Shown here: positions 53,562-62,741 of the stretch, piece by piece
Position numbering within the stretch: the stretch's first letter is position 1
How the letters are laid out: every line of letters begins with the position of its first letter
Origin: Pseudoalteromonas sp. GCY
GTDB taxonomy: Bacteria; Pseudomonadota; Gammaproteobacteria; Enterobacterales; Alteromonadaceae
Assembly: GCF_016695175.1 (NCBI RefSeq)
Contig: NZ_CP068023.1
Span: 2,557,501-2,621,500, forward strand
Reading direction: 5' to 3'
DNA: 64,000 nt
Program-made: the position numbers and the translations under genes
The notes under the pieces: generated by a model
Told to the model about the DNA's origin: nothing
The model's input: the letters and a program-made list of their open reading frames with translations, nothing else
Databases searched by the model: none

Positions 53562-54047
53562 ATGTCGTCACTTCCATTTCATGAAACGCTCGATCTTAGT
53601 CTCTGTGGCAAGTTAGGCCGAGTCCATAGAATTTGCCGTCAAGCCGTGACTCAAGCTGTAGAGCCACTCGGTTTTACCCAGCCACGTTGGACCGCCATGA
53701 TGCATATTCATCACTTAGGTGAAGGTTGCACACAACACCAATTGGCGTGCAGTTTAGATATCGAAATGCCGAGCCTGACCCGCACGATGAAACAGTTAGA
53801 AGAGAATAATGTGATTGAGCGCCGCGTTGATAAGCAAGACAAACGCTGTCGTAAAATCTACTTCACCGAACACGGGCAAGCCCAGTTAACGCAGCTAAAG
53901 ATGCGGATCAGTGAAGTGAAGGCACTTTTATATCATGGGCTTAGCGATGACGAGCTCAATGCTATTGCACATGCTTTGGTCAAACTTGAGAACAATGCTC
54001 AGCAATGTTGTGACAATGTTTCTGAAAATGGGAGTACCAGTGAGTAA
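53562..54047 (+). CDS. MarR/SlyA family transcriptional regulator
   Basis: The 161-aa regulator has a winged helix (QHQLACSLDIEMPSLTRTMKQLEENNVIERRVDKQDKRCRKIYFTEHG). It is followed with overlap by genes for a HlyD-type adaptor and a DUF2955 membrane protein, so it probably represses an efflux operon including itself through the two palindromes upstream. Several Cys occur (CRQAV, GEGCTQ, SLCGK), possible redox sensors, as inference. Confidence 0.92.
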   Translation: MSSLPFHETLDLSLCGKLGRVHRICRQAVTQAVEPLGFTQPRWTAMMHIHHLGEGCTQHQLACSLDIEMPSLTRTMKQLEENNVIERRVDKQDKRCRKIYFTEHGQAQLTQLKMRISEVKALLYHGLSDDELNAIAHALVKLENNAQQCCDNVSENGSTSE

Positions 54048-55104
54048 ACTTAGTCCAGATCAGCAATTTTCCCGCTACGTAAAGGTTTCAATCGCCCTTT
54101 TTGCACTCTGCTTTAGCTATTTTATCTTTGCTGATCTCTACATACCAATGACGCCTCAGGCACGTGTGTATCATCAAGTAACCAAAGTGACGCCTAAAGT
54201 CAGTGGTGAAGTGCTTGCAGTGAATGTCAGCAATAACCAAAGAGTTCAGCAAGGCCAACTACTACTTACTATCGATGAAGCGCCGTATCGTTTAGCATTA
54301 GCTAAAGCTGAGCTCGCTTTAGCAGAGGTTAATCAACAAAACAAACAATTAGATGCGCAGATAGTTGCTCAGCAAGCGCAAATAGAGGCTGCTGTAGCCA
54401 AATATAATGAACAACAGCGACTGTATAAGCGCAGCCAATCTTTGCTGTCACAACACGCAATTTCAACGCAGGAATCAGATCAAATTCAAGCAAATTTTGC
54501 GACGGCTAAGTCACAGCTTAGTGCACTCAGAGCTAATCTACATGCGCTTGAAGTAAAGCGTGGTGCAACCGACGAACATAATATTGCACTACAGCAAGCA
54601 CAAAATGCCGTAGAGCAGGCTAAATTGCAACTCAGCTATACCGAAATCCGCGCGCCCCATGATGGCATCATTAGTAACTTGCAGATCACCACGGGAACCT
54701 ATGCTCGCACAGGTGTGAGCCTAACCAGTTTGGTTTCGGACAATGTTGACTTAGCTGCGGATTTCAGAGAAAAATCGCTCTACCACGTCAAACTTGGCGA
54801 ACAAGCGTTAGTGAGCTTTGATGCGGTACCGGGTAAAGTCTATCCCGCCGTGATCCATGAATTTTCTGCCGGCGTCAGTGATGGACAGCTCAATGCCGAC
54901 GGCCAATTGGCTGCCGTTGAGACCTCCAACCGCTGGGTGCGAGATGCGCAGCGTCAACGCGTTCATTTAGCATTTGAAGAGCCATTACCTTTATTAGCAA
55001 GTGGTGCTAGAGCGACAGTTCAAGTCCTGCCTGAAAGCACTTTGCTTGCAACGCTTGCACAAGCGCAAATCAAATTCGTCAGTCTACTTCACTACGTTTA
55101 TTGA
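54040..55104 (+). CDS. HlyD/EmrA-type membrane fusion protein
   Basis: GTG 54040 (MSKLSPDQQFSRYV) has GGGAG 5 nt upstream and overlaps marR by 8 bp; starts further up only run through the other gene. The 354-aa product has one TM (VSIALFALCFSYFIFADLYI), a biotinyl-lipoyl half (VTPKVSGEVLAVNVSNNQRVQQGQLLLTID), a long alpha-hairpin (ALAKAELALAEVNQQ...) and a second lipoyl half (IRAPHDGIISNLQI). It is the periplasmic adaptor of an efflux pump with the next gene. Confidence 0.92.
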   Translation: MSKLSPDQQFSRYVKVSIALFALCFSYFIFADLYIPMTPQARVYHQVTKVTPKVSGEVLAVNVSNNQRVQQGQLLLTIDEAPYRLALAKAELALAEVNQQNKQLDAQIVAQQAQIEAAVAKYNEQQRLYKRSQSLLSQHAISTQESDQIQANFATAKSQLSALRANLHALEVKRGATDEHNIALQQAQNAVEQAKLQLSYTEIRAPHDGIISNLQITTGTYARTGVSLTSLVSDNVDLAADFREKSLYHVKLGEQALVSFDAVPGKVYPAVIHEFSAGVSDGQLNADGQLAAVETSNRWVRDAQRQRVHLAFEEPLPLLASGARATVQVLPESTLLATLAQAQIKFVSLLHYVY

Positions 55105-55105
55105 T

Positions 55106-56137
55106 ATGAAAGTTGCACTAAACGCCAATGACCTGAGACAGATGCTGCGTATTGCAACTGGCAGTACGCTAGGCTTTGCGCTAAGCAAATTGCTCAACTG
55201 GCCGTACGGTATCTTTTTTACCGTATATCCCATGCTGCTACTTGGGTTAGTACCAATGTTAAACGCACACATAGTGCGCCAGTTTATCTTAAGTGGATTG
55301 GTCTGTGCCTTTTCGGTATTGGTGCTACAAGGTCTATTTGGTTTCCACCCTGCGTTAATGTCCTTACTCACCTTTGCCTTATTTGCCTTTTTGTTTTTGC
55401 AAATGAGCAAAGGCGTTAACTTCTTATTTGGTGCAATGAGTGTGGTGGGACTATCAATCCAACTTCATTTTGCCAGTTACGCTTCAACCAGCGGTGGTTT
55501 GTATTCACTCATAGCCAGTAACTCCTTGGCTATTATCATTAGTATCGCAACCGCATATGTAATGCATTGGTTATTTCCGGATGTTGCAGTGCGTCAATTA
55601 CCGCCACGGCCAGCGAAAGATGCGGCAAGTATTCGCCATGAAGTCCTACTGTGCGCCACCGTAGCCACACTCTCATTTATGGTATTCCAAATCCTAGATT
55701 TACAGGATTCCGTTTCCGCCCAAGCGGCATCAATATTAATCCTCTTTCCACTGAGTTGGAAGGCGGCAGGCACTGCGGGCTGGCAACGCGCAGTTGGCAC
55801 ACTGATAGGCTGTAACTTGGCGTTAGCAGCGCAAATCCTACTGCAAACCTATAGCCAAATTTTACTTTTTCCAATTTTGATTTTGTGGATCTTAATCTTC
55901 ATTTTCAGTCGCTATCACTTGCTAAGTGGTGGTGCTCCTGGGATTGGCTTTGGTATTATTACCACTTTTGGGATCTTGTTTGGTCAGTCTCTCGCACCAA
56001 ATCAAGATTTAATTTACAGCGCACTGTATCGCTTCAGTTCAGTGAGCGTTGCAATTACGGTAAGTCTCTGTGCAATTTACCTTATTCATCGCCTACTTAA
56101 TCACTTTAGTACAACGCGCCACCATACCTACGCCTGA
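55106..56137 (+). CDS. DUF2955 inner-membrane efflux protein (FUSC-like)
   Basis: ATG 55106 is 1 bp past the adaptor stop and gives 343 aa; the longer frame to 55001 lies inside the adaptor. There are two blocks of TM helices (TGSTLGFALSKLLNWPYGIFFTVYPMLLLGLVP...; later ...ATLSFMVFQILDLQDSVSAQAASILILFPLSW) with a short loop between. It resembles aromatic-acid exporter (AaeB/FUSC) proteins at half size. It acts with the HlyD-type adaptor; the outer-membrane channel is not encoded here. Confidence 0.88.
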   Translation: MKVALNANDLRQMLRIATGSTLGFALSKLLNWPYGIFFTVYPMLLLGLVPMLNAHIVRQFILSGLVCAFSVLVLQGLFGFHPALMSLLTFALFAFLFLQMSKGVNFLFGAMSVVGLSIQLHFASYASTSGGLYSLIASNSLAIIISIATAYVMHWLFPDVAVRQLPPRPAKDAASIRHEVLLCATVATLSFMVFQILDLQDSVSAQAASILILFPLSWKAAGTAGWQRAVGTLIGCNLALAAQILLQTYSQILLFPILILWILIFIFSRYHLLSGGAPGIGFGIITTFGILFGQSLAPNQDLIYSALYRFSSVSVAITVSLCAIYLIHRLLNHFSTTRHHTYA

Positions 56138-56151
56138 TAAAAGGAATCCAC

Positions 56152-56799
56152 TTGAAGCTTGGAAAACGCTTACAGACTTTGCATGATGTTGTTACTGAAG
56201 ACTATCAACATATTTGGGACTGCTGCTGCGATCATGGCCAGCTTGGCGCACAATTTTTACATTCGAGCCAAGCGCACATACACTTTGTTGATGTAGTCCC
56301 AGCGCTTATCGCGAAAGTAAAACTGGATCTCGCACGCTTCTTTCCAGAAGCTGAAACGCGCTATAGCCTTTACACTCAAGACGTTGCGAAGCTCCCTCTT
56401 GCACAATACTCAGGCAGGCAGTTAGTGATCATCGCAGGTGTTGGCGGCGACTTAACCGCAGAACTGATGACAAGCCTTTGCTACAATTTACGTGATGAGG
56501 TCGATTTCTTGCTCTGCCCAGTTCATCATCATTATACCCTGAGGCAAACCTTACAATCTCTGCCACTTAAGCTGATCCATGAATCACTGATTGAAGAAAA
56601 TCGGCGTATTTACGAAGTGCTCTATCTCACTTCAGGTAAGACAGGCACTACCATAACCCCATTGGGCGAAGCGATTTGGCAACAAGGCACGCTTTCCAAA
56701 CACTATTTAGAGAAGACGCTGGATCATTATGCACGAGTTGCCAAAGGCAAACCCGAAGCGCAAGCCATTTTATCGGCTTATCAACACCTTACACTATAA
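56152..56799 (+). CDS. trmK: tRNA (adenine22-N1)-methyltransferase TrmK-like
   Basis: A TTG start at 56152 with AAGGA 6 nt upstream gives 215 aa. The SAM-binding class I domain shows WDCCCDHGQLGAQFL, IHFVDVVPALIAKVKLDL, and VIIAGVGGDLTAELM. The family methylates A22 of tRNA-Ser/Tyr in Gram-positives; gammaproteobacterial members are usually annotated by homology. The end overlaps the convergent DUF998 gene by 11 bp. Confidence 0.85.
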   Translation: MKLGKRLQTLHDVVTEDYQHIWDCCCDHGQLGAQFLHSSQAHIHFVDVVPALIAKVKLDLARFFPEAETRYSLYTQDVAKLPLAQYSGRQLVIIAGVGGDLTAELMTSLCYNLRDEVDFLLCPVHHHYTLRQTLQSLPLKLIHESLIEENRRIYEVLYLTSGKTGTTITPLGEAIWQQGTLSKHYLEKTLDHYARVAKGKPEAQAILSAYQHLTL

Positions 56800-57382
56800 A
56801 ACACAGCGCACTCAGCCAGACTAGCTGAGCGCCATAACTTAATCGCTGATAGAGCCCACTATTACGCTTTTGCTTGTAAGCGTTGGCAAGCTGATAGCTA
56901 AAACCGACACAAACAAGTACACAAACGGTAGAAAACCAAGCAAATAGCGAGTTTAACGGGCTTACAAACCAAACCAATAAAGGTGCGATAAGTAAACTTA
57001 ATAGCATTACCATGCCCGCGAAAGAATGAATATTACACGCTCGACTTGGCGAGGTTGTGTATGGATCGGGATCCATAGGAAAGAAACCTGCAACAGCGGT
57101 TGCTAGACCATGACAAACAATCAAACCGCCAATAACACCTAACGCCCAGTTCCCTTCAGGTACCAAGATGATATAAAAACCAAAACAACAAAATAGTAGG
57201 GCTAAGGGGTAATTATTAACTGCAGGAGACAATCGCTCTGTTGGGCTACCACTGGCCCCTAACTCACTACAAAATTGATTTTTGTGACTATAATTTGGGT
57301 AACGCTTGGCAACGCCATATACCCCCACCAGCATCCATATACTTGCTAGTATGCCAAAATAACTCACCAACTCTTGGAACAT
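56789..57382 (-). CDS. DUF998 family membrane protein
   Basis: ATG 57382 follows AAGGATAGG; the longer reading frame (57421) is not supported. The 197-aa product has about six TM helices and the family pattern ELGASGSP, VCHGLATAVAGFFPMDPDP and ACNIHSFAGMVML. Function unknown. Convergent with trmK. Confidence 0.82.
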   Translation of the reverse strand: MFQELVSYFGILASIWMLVGVYGVAKRYPNYSHKNQFCSELGASGSPTERLSPAVNNYPLALLFCCFGFYIILVPEGNWALGVIGGLIVCHGLATAVAGFFPMDPDPYTTSPSRACNIHSFAGMVMLLSLLIAPLLVWFVSPLNSLFAWFSTVCVLVCVGFSYQLANAYKQKRNSGLYQRLSYGAQLVWLSALCFIV

Positions 57383-57467
57383 CACGCCTATCCTTAATGC
57401 GCTAAATTTATGTCTACACACTTTATACTAATTTAGGAACATACGAAACCAAGCGGTTGCATTCAAT

Positions 57468-58217
57468 TTAGTGTATTTTCCAGCGCTCCAAAATAGCTTG
57501 TTGCTGACCGCTTTGACTTAAATCCGCCAGCGCATGCTGCAGGCGGTTCGCAAGCTCATTGGGAAATTCTGCATTCACCGCCAGAGCCAGCTCACTTGGG
57601 AAATGCTCAAGAAGTAACTTATGCTCAATTGCTTTTGGGTCCAATTTAAGGGCATTTAGTTCTTTCTCGAGTGTTAGAGTGTTGGTTAGCACAAAATCAA
57701 TCCGGCCCTTAAACAATAAATTCCAAAGACTTTGGTAGTTTGACACTAATACCAATTCATAGCCTTCAGAAAAGCCAGCTTGTTTGAGAAAGGTTTCACT
57801 ATAATAACCGCGTATGGTTCCGGTACGATACCGCCTTGCAGCATCAAGATCATTTATTGGCGTTTGAGATTGTTTCAGGCCAATGAGTGATGCGGACGTA
57901 TGGCACATGGTCCCCAAAAAGCGGAAATAGACTTCTCGAGTTGGTGTTTTTAGCCAAGATAACAGCACCACATTAGGCTTAGTTTCTAATTCGTGTAACA
58001 CACGTGCCATCGGCATTATTTCAATTTTAGCAGTAACATTTGCTTTATCTGCTACCGCTTGAGCAAGCTCAACTAGGCCACCATCCACTTCTCCTTGGCC
58101 ATTAATAAAATGATAGGGAGGCAAATCTTCCGCTACAAAGTGCACCGTTTCTTGTGGCGAAGCAATTATTTTGGTTGATGCAAGTAGCGCTATAAGGAAT
58201 AAAATTTTCCGGATCAT
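57468..58217 (-). CDS. Periplasmic solute-binding protein, family 3
   Basis: The 249-aa product has a signal peptide (MIRKILFLIALLASTKIIAS). It opens VHFVAEDLPPYHFINGQGEVDGGLVELAQAVADK, the standard family 3 start, with RTGTIRGYYSETFLKQAGF and RIDFVLTNTLTLEKEL later. No transporter genes are near. Many such orphan proteins in marine gammaproteobacteria have unknown ligands; it is a distant counterpart of the gene at 13179. Confidence 0.85.
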   Translation of the reverse strand: MIRKILFLIALLASTKIIASPQETVHFVAEDLPPYHFINGQGEVDGGLVELAQAVADKANVTAKIEIMPMARVLHELETKPNVVLLSWLKTPTREVYFRFLGTMCHTSASLIGLKQSQTPINDLDAARRYRTGTIRGYYSETFLKQAGFSEGYELVLVSNYQSLWNLLFKGRIDFVLTNTLTLEKELNALKLDPKAIEHKLLLEHFPSELALAVNAEFPNELANRLQHALADLSQSGQQQAILERWKIH

Positions 58218-58372
58218 TTTACCTCAATAAATTAAATAATCATTCGGTCAGTGTGCCCGTATTTGCATTGCAATTCAATCCGCAGCAATGGCTATATTGC
58301 CTCAAAAGTATTTCATTTGATAATCAACTACATCATGTAGTAATGGTTTTACCTCGCCATGGGTACAGTTAG

Positions 58373-58954
58373 CTACTTATGACCTGCGTTTACCGCTGCC
58401 AGACCTTGCCAATCTTCTAAATCTTGTTCTGGCTTCTGTGCTCGAAATTGTTGATACAATGCGATACCTTGCTCATCTTCTAAAATATCGACCTGTACAC
58501 CCTTACTTTCAAGTAACGGCTCATTGCCTGAAGCATTAGTGATATCACCCACCACGACTCGCTGAAAACCACGCATGTAGAGTAATGTTGCGCATACGTC
58601 ACAAGGACTTAGGCTGGTATACAAAGTAGTTTTACTAAAATCAATCCGTCCCGCATCTCGAATTGCCGAGGTTTCGCCGTGGTTATATGGGTGATTCTCT
58701 TGAACTAACGTATTATGTCCTTTTCCTACAATTTGATTGGTTTCGTTATCAACAATAACCGCACCAATTGGACAACCGCCCTCTTCGTAACCTTTTTTTG
58801 CCAGTAGCACAGCGATGCGCATAAAGTCTTTATCGCAAAGCTTACGCGTAAAGTCGCTATTGAGTAATACGCTAAGACTCTTGGTTGGCATATGTGCAAT
58901 GGCATTGAGCGCTTCACTATTTACTTGGGTTTCAGCGTTGAGTAATACAGTCAT
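58373..58954 (-). CDS. Cytosine deaminase, yeast FCY1-like
   Basis: This zinc deaminase of the CDA superfamily has LAKKGYEEGGCPIGAVIVDN, NHGETSAIRDAGRI (His and catalytic Glu), TTLYTSLSPCDVCATLLYMRG (two Cys ligands), RVVVGDITNASGNEPLL and a C-terminal QFRAQKPEQDLEDW. The run of motifs is much nearer to yeast cytosine deaminase than to tadA or guanine deaminase. The length of 193 aa includes an N-terminal extension of ~40 residues. It probably salvages cytosine to uracil; 5-methylcytosine or related bases are possible. Confidence 0.85.
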   Translation of the reverse strand: MTVLLNAETQVNSEALNAIAHMPTKSLSVLLNSDFTRKLCDKDFMRIAVLLAKKGYEEGGCPIGAVIVDNETNQIVGKGHNTLVQENHPYNHGETSAIRDAGRIDFSKTTLYTSLSPCDVCATLLYMRGFQRVVVGDITNASGNEPLLESKGVQVDILEDEQGIALYQQFRAQKPEQDLEDWQGLAAVNAGHK

Positions 58955-58993
58955 TTTTATTTCCTTGTGGTTTTCTATGATCCGAGCTTAACG

Positions 58994-60388
58994 CTATAAT
59001 TTGACGTAATTATGGAGCACCCAATCGCAAAGCTTATCTAACCAGGGTTTTGCCGTTTCAAGTGGCCAACCGCAATTGATCCGCAGATGATCTTGATACA
59101 ACTCACGACTTGTAAATAAGCTGCCTTGGCGAATTTCAACCCCAAGTTCGGCTAGCCGTAAAGCGAGTGCATCACAGTCAATATTAGGCAGTTTCAGCCA
59201 TAATGCCATTCCGCCCTGAGGGGAAGATATTTTACAGCCCTTCGGTAAACGCGATTTCAAATAGCTTTGGTAAGCGAAGCAGTGTGCCGCTAAGGTGCGA
59301 TTAAGCGTCCGTAAATGGCGCTGGTAATGTCCTGTCTCAATAAAGCGTGATACCGCCATTTGTAAACATTGATTTGGCATGCCGTGAAATGCCTGCATGA
59401 GCGCGGCCACTTGGCTTTGATAACGTCCAGCTTCACACCATCCAACTTGCAAGCCCGGCGCTAACGTCTTAGACACTGAACTACACCAAATTACATATCC
59501 GGCTTTATCCCACGCCTTTATCGGTAAAGGCATTGTGTGATTATGGCTCAGCTCCCCAAAGACGTCGTCTTCGATAATCGCCACTTGATACTGCGCAGCA
59601 AAACCCGCGAGCCACGCTTTTTGTTGCACAGATAGACTGTGCCCCGTTGGGTTTTGGTGGCTTGCCGTAAGCAAACACGCTGATACCCTTTGCGTTGTCA
59701 CGACCTGTTTTAAGGCTTCTAGATCGAGTCCTTCTGGCGTCGTTGGGATCTCAATCACCTTGAGCTGTAGCGTCGCAAGCAGTTGCAATAAACCTTGATA
59801 ACATGGTGACGGCACCACCACACAATCCCCCGCTTTTGTGACAGCCTGCAGTCCCGCCATCACGGCTTGAATACAGCCGCCCGTCACCACGAGATTATCA
59901 GGATTCAGCGCCAACCCCTTTTGTTTAAAGTGCTTGGTTAGATTCTCTCTGAGCGACATCAGTCCCATCGCGCTTGGATAATGAAAATGGTGATACTGAG
60001 GAGAGTCGAACGCTTGCTTTATAAACTTAGTCAAGCGATTTATGGGCATCAACTCGGGCGCTACTTGCACCGTCGATAACATCGTATTGAGTCCTACGAT
60101 AGAGGGACTTAACGCACTTTTAGGAGATTTCACTTCACTCGTAAACGTGGCAAAGTCAATGTCACTATTTTTTGCTTTCGGTTTACAAATATAAAAACCA
60201 GATTTCTCTTGAGAAGCTAAGAAGCCATTATCCTGTAATTCCTCGTAGGTTCTAATTGCAGTACTCATGCTCACGCCATGCTGCTTGGCAAAGATCCTAA
60301 GTGAAGTCATTTTTTCACCGCATTGACGTTCACCAGCGTTTATCTCTGCAATCACTTGCTCACTTAATGTAATAAACTTCCTCGCCAT
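58994..60388 (-). CDS. MocR-type regulator (GntR HTH plus aminotransferase domain)
   Basis: ATG 60388 (MARKFITLSEQVIAEINAG) follows AAGGG; the upstream frame to 60514 overlaps the divergent gene and is not preferred. The 464-aa product has an N-terminal winged helix (LRIFAKQHGVSMSTAIRTYEELQDNGFL) and a class I aminotransferase-like domain with a PLP lysine (VIWCSSVSKTLAPGLQVGW). MocR proteins use PLP and an amine as effectors and often control a divergent metabolic gene, here a PLP decarboxylase. Confidence 0.92.
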   Translation of the reverse strand: MARKFITLSEQVIAEINAGERQCGEKMTSLRIFAKQHGVSMSTAIRTYEELQDNGFLASQEKSGFYICKPKAKNSDIDFATFTSEVKSPKSALSPSIVGLNTMLSTVQVAPELMPINRLTKFIKQAFDSPQYHHFHYPSAMGLMSLRENLTKHFKQKGLALNPDNLVVTGGCIQAVMAGLQAVTKAGDCVVVPSPCYQGLLQLLATLQLKVIEIPTTPEGLDLEALKQVVTTQRVSACLLTASHQNPTGHSLSVQQKAWLAGFAAQYQVAIIEDDVFGELSHNHTMPLPIKAWDKAGYVIWCSSVSKTLAPGLQVGWCEAGRYQSQVAALMQAFHGMPNQCLQMAVSRFIETGHYQRHLRTLNRTLAAHCFAYQSYLKSRLPKGCKISSPQGGMALWLKLPNIDCDALALRLAELGVEIRQGSLFTSRELYQDHLRINCGWPLETAKPWLDKLCDWVLHNYVKL

Positions 60389-60483
60389 CTGTACCCTTAA
60401 TAACAAAGAATTTTGTATCTGTACTGCATTTTTACCGAAGTTACACTGTAATTCCAGTATTCGTTCACAAATAGGATTGGCAC

Positions 60484-61866
60484 ATGACGATGACACACAA
60501 CCAATGGCAAGCATTACCCCAATTACTCACTGAATTTTCTAAACTTACCGAGGCGTTTATACAGTCTAGCAATAGCCGCCCAGTCGCAGGTCGAGATATT
60601 GCTCCGCCCGACCTAACACTCACAGAATCAGGGATTGAATTTGAGTCTCTGATTGAGGTTTTTAGTAAACAAGTGGTGCCAAACTTAAGCACCAGTACTG
60701 GACCTAGATATTGGGGATTCGTCACCGGCGGCGCAACGCCAATCGCCACCTTTGCCGATTGGCTGGTGTCAACCTATGACCAAAATGTCTCAAAGGGCGA
60801 TGGCTCCATTGCGACCAATATAGAACGGCAAGCCATTCGCTGGCTAACCGAATTATTCGACCTACCAGCAAGCTTTGATGGCCTTTTTACTACAGGGGCA
60901 ACAGCGGCAAATTACTTAGGTGCAGTCATAGCACGCCAGTTTGCAGGGCATCAACAAGGGATCAATGTGGCAGAAGATGGAGCCTTCGGTTTGGAAGTTG
61001 AGGTTTTTTGCGCAACCCCCCACGCCAGTATGATTAAGGCGCTTGGTCTTGCAGGCCTTGGCCGCAACCAAATCACTAGAATCGCAACGCAAGTAGGCAA
61101 TGAGGCTACGGATATTGCAGCGCTTGAGTCAGAGCTTGCAAAAAGTAACGCCAAAGGAAAAATTGTCATCGCCAGTGCCGCCACGGTTACTGGCACTAAT
61201 TTTGATGATTTAATTCAGATCCGCCGTCTATGCGATAAACACCAAGCTTGGCTGCATGTTGATGCTGCATTTGGCATTTTCGACCGTCTGATCTCTGGCT
61301 CAGAAGGTCGTACTAAGGGGTTAGAGTTAGCCGATAGTATTACCTTGGATGCACACAAGTGGCTCAATGTGCCATACGATTGTGGGATCTTTCTCACTCG
61401 TCATTTGCACTACTTGGTTGAAAGCTGCGACGTTCCAGCTCCTTACTTGGTCACATCAAAAGCCGACCCCGACTTTTTTTCGATGGGTGTAGAAAACTCT
61501 CGTCGATTTAGGGCACTGCCCGTTTGGATGTCATTACTTGCCTATGGTAAAGACGGGATCCGTCAATGGGTAAGCAAAAATATTGCGCAAACCAAACAAC
61601 TTGCAGACTGGTTTGCTGATTCTCCAGACTATGAATTAGTCTACTACGGAGAGCTGAACGTGGTGCTTTTCAAGCCAAGTGGCAAAGACGACGCAGCAAC
61701 AGCCGCCCTCCTTCATGCCATTAATGCGGATGGCCGTATATTTGTCAGCCCAGGAAGTTGGCAAGGACAGAAGGTGATCCGTGCTGCGCTCAGTAATTGG
61801 CAAACGGAGCAAGTTGATTTAGACATAGCAAAAAGCGCATTAACCGAACTAGCTAAGGCGCTTTAA
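60484..61866 (+). CDS. Group II PLP-dependent amino acid decarboxylase family protein
   Basis: The 460-aa fold-type I enzyme has STGPRYWGFVTGGATPIATFADWL, GLFTTGATAANYLGAV, VDAAFGIFDRL and a PLP lysine in LDAHKWLNVPYDCGIF. It resembles the aromatic-L-amino-acid/2,4-diaminobutyrate decarboxylase branch, though some relatives are annotated as aminotransferases; the substrate is undetermined. Divergent from MocR with a 95-bp gap. AGGA precedes the ATG. Confidence 0.86.
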   Translation: MTMTHNQWQALPQLLTEFSKLTEAFIQSSNSRPVAGRDIAPPDLTLTESGIEFESLIEVFSKQVVPNLSTSTGPRYWGFVTGGATPIATFADWLVSTYDQNVSKGDGSIATNIERQAIRWLTELFDLPASFDGLFTTGATAANYLGAVIARQFAGHQQGINVAEDGAFGLEVEVFCATPHASMIKALGLAGLGRNQITRIATQVGNEATDIAALESELAKSNAKGKIVIASAATVTGTNFDDLIQIRRLCDKHQAWLHVDAAFGIFDRLISGSEGRTKGLELADSITLDAHKWLNVPYDCGIFLTRHLHYLVESCDVPAPYLVTSKADPDFFSMGVENSRRFRALPVWMSLLAYGKDGIRQWVSKNIAQTKQLADWFADSPDYELVYYGELNVVLFKPSGKDDAATAALLHAINADGRIFVSPGSWQGQKVIRAALSNWQTEQVDLDIAKSALTELAKAL

Positions 61867-61883
61867 TATTATAATATTTGAAG

Positions 61884-62726
61884 TTAGCTAACGCTGTGGT
61901 TAGGAGTAATACTTTGCGCCAATTTGCGACTGTATTCCTCAAAATCGATATTGCTTTGCTCACCAAGTCCAACCACCGCATGAGAAATAAACTGCGGTGG
62001 TACAAATAGATAAGTACGTTTTTTAAATTTCCAATGACGCACGATGTGCTTGGGCTGATGCTTGTCTTCATCTAACCCAGCCAACGAAAATAAGTCTTGC
62101 CAGTCACTTTCAGTATCGCCTGTCGACTGGGCAATGCTTTGTGGTTCGATACTAAGCAAAATTGCCGACGTTTGTGGCACGCCCATCAACAGCTCACCAA
62201 TAAAAAAGATGCTACCACTGCGGCAAAGCTGCTGCTGCGCTTCCGTCATCTCAGATTGCTCTGCCATCTTCGCCCTTTGATATTGCATACCATTAAACAT
62301 GGACTTGGCAAAAGGCAGCTGCTTTTCAGAAAACTCTCGATTTAAGACATGCTGAAACAGCGCTTTGCCGAGCGTATTACCTACGCCATCGTGACTAAAA
62401 GTGCCTTCTTCTACATTGGTTTCAATGAAAAGCCCTGACTCTACCAAAATATTTTTCACAGCTTGGTAGTTAAATATTGAAAACGGCTTCCCCGTCACCG
62501 GATTTGTTGTCGACGTCACCGCTTTTGTCATCGCAGCAAAAAACACACTAATATCAACGAATGCACTTTTTAAGTCAGTGTCAAAGCTCTGAATGCTATC
62601 CGCCGTGGCACACAGCATGATATTACCCGTTTCATTAAACACATAATGTTTAGTAATTGGGGTATATATTGGCTGTGATTGCGGTTTTGACGGTTTATCT
62701 TGCTTGCTAAACCAAGTTGAGAACAT
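61884..62726 (-). CDS. Unrecognised protein, paralogue B of a tandem pair
   Basis: This 280-aa protein has no signal peptide or TM. Motifs shared with the neighbour: KHYVFNETGNIMLCATADS, FVDISVFFAAMTKAV, LVESGLFIETN, SIFFIGELLMGVPQTSAILLSIEP and YLFVPPQFI. Charge and Gln content suggest a soluble mixed alpha/beta fold. It ends 18 bp from the convergent decarboxylase. The pair is probably one operon (15 bp apart). No family known to me. Confidence 0.72.
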   Translation of the reverse strand: MFSTWFSKQDKPSKPQSQPIYTPITKHYVFNETGNIMLCATADSIQSFDTDLKSAFVDISVFFAAMTKAVTSTTNPVTGKPFSIFNYQAVKNILVESGLFIETNVEEGTFSHDGVGNTLGKALFQHVLNREFSEKQLPFAKSMFNGMQYQRAKMAEQSEMTEAQQQLCRSGSIFFIGELLMGVPQTSAILLSIEPQSIAQSTGDTESDWQDLFSLAGLDEDKHQPKHIVRHWKFKKRTYLFVPPQFISHAVVGLGEQSNIDFEEYSRKLAQSITPNHSVS

Positions 62727-62741
62727 TGTTTACTCCCAACA

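Noticed and set aside
60389-60483. Possible direct repeats for MocR in the divergent gap
   Set aside because: Only loose TGTA/CTGTA-type similarities are visible; no clear repeated site.
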